From CAYMZZ01 sp046297935 (GTDB lineage: Bacteria; Bacteroidota; Bacteroidia; Chitinophagales; Chitinophagaceae), in contig JBKBHA010000002.1 in NCBI GenBank assembly GCA_046297935.1, forward strand, positions 124,001 through 188,000: a stretch of 64,000 nt of DNA, written 5' to 3'. Each line of letters starts with the position of its first letter. Positions within the stretch are counted from its first letter, which is position 1. Positions 63,491-64,000 of the stretch are shown one piece after another. Both the position numbers and the translations under genes were made by a program. The notes beneath the pieces are model-generated. The model saw only the letters and a list, made by a program, of their open reading frames with translations. It was not told the origin of the DNA and made no database searches.

Positions 63491-63934
63491 CTAGTCAGCC
63501 AGAGCCGCTGCGCGTTTGCGTGCAGTAGGTGCTGGTGCCGCCACTTCTTCTTCAGCCTTAACGAAACGCATCGCGCTCCATACATGGTCGAGTTCGATCC
63601 GTTCAATACTTTCATAACCTTCGCAGGTGAGCCTGTTCCAGCTGCATTCGCGATTCAGATCGGTTACAATCTTCGACGTTGCTTTTGGATAGGCAACCCA
63701 AAACTTCGATTCGCATTTCAGTGAAGGCATCACATCTTTCAGAATGCCATTCAACTGATTTTCGTTGACGGCAAATACCAGCGCAAAATCAATCTTCCGG
63801 TTTTTGAGGAGCGGGGTCATGTTTTTGCAGAATGATAACTTGCTGAACTGCTTTTCGATGGAGGAGGGTAAGCCCTGAATTAGAAGATTTTTTTCGTCTG
63901 TCAGTTGTAACTTTTCAAAAACTGTTGGTAACAT
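63491..63934 (-). CDS. Small protein of unknown function (DUF3052-like pattern)
   Basis: 147 residues. I do not recognise it with certainty. The central FWVAYPKATSKIVTDLNRE followed by IERIELDHVWSAMRFV recalls the pattern of DUF3052-like proteins (strand WvaWPK-x-SK ... DxxWSalkF). The tail is Ala/Pro/Arg rich and disordered. No signal or membrane segment. Complete within the window; the 66 bases to the right edge hold only upstream sequence. Confidence 0.6.
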   Translation of the reverse strand: MLPTVFEKLQLTDEKNLLIQGLPSSIEKQFSKLSFCKNMTPLLKNRKIDFALVFAVNENQLNGILKDVMPSLKCESKFWVAYPKATSKIVTDLNRECSWNRLTCEGYESIERIELDHVWSAMRFVKAEEEVAAPAPTARKRAAALAD

Positions 63935-64000
63935 ACTTTAAAACGATTTTAAGGGTTCCCAACAATGGACACTTTTATAAGGTCCTGATTGTCAGAGTTC

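Overview
The window looks like ordinary chromosome of a Bacteroidota bacterium, most likely of the Chitinophagaceae type. Three things point there. Many 5' gaps carry the Bacteroidota -7 promoter box TAnnTTTG and almost no Shine-Dalgarno sequences. The families are typical of the phylum: Bacteroidota-type hutG, DUF3347, DUF4256, Fas1, patatin fused to an outer-membrane barrel, a GYF_2 membrane protein, and a fold-III arginine decarboxylase. Intergenic DNA holds low-complexity word repeats. No rRNA, tRNA, transposase, integrase or CRISPR array was found.

Layout. 1-4450: 5' part of a TerC-family membrane protein, then a histidine-degradation run hutI - cation/proton antiporter - hutG. 4447-13582: patatin/BamA-like barrel, ABC-F ATPase, DUF3347 protein, secreted M28 peptidase, a large inverted repeat, and two paralogous secreted proteins. 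13792-20014: thrS-infC, a secreted zinc metalloprotease, then rpmI-rplT with their own promoter and a structured leader. 20323-31000: arginine decarboxylase, CHASE/PAS histidine kinase, membrane pyrophosphatase, NAD(P)HX repair enzyme, beta-lactamase-fold lipoprotein, serA. 30980-34855: an overlapping trio of a TPR-AAA ATPase and two TPR-plus-multispan membrane proteins. 34973-43376: NDH-2, a cytochrome c lipoprotein, small metabolic genes, and a TPR histidine kinase with its LuxR-type regulator. 43809-48287: three consecutive secreted proteins (OmpA-like, ricin-like lectin with a predicted papain-like Cys-His-Asn protease, coiled-coil protein). 48440-52107: an AT-rich insert of RES-domain protein, sce7725-like and sce7726-like proteins, next to an XRE regulator and a divergent SymE-like protein. 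53160-63934: TPR protein, gyrA, GYF_2 protein, outer-membrane barrel, saccharopine dehydrogenase-like protein, a sirtuin without zinc cysteines, Fas1, EVE, CYTH and a small unknown protein.

The best candidates for something undescribed are: (1) the AT-rich RES / sce7725 / sce7726 operon, where sce7726 shows a PD-(D/E)xK nuclease pattern, suggesting a nuclease plus NAD-consuming conflict or defence module; (2) the TPR-AAA with two TPR-membrane paralogues; (3) the OmpA / lectin-protease / coiled-coil secretion cluster. At whole-window scale, long inverted repeats built from short repeated words sit at gene 3' ends and are absent from divergent promoter gaps.
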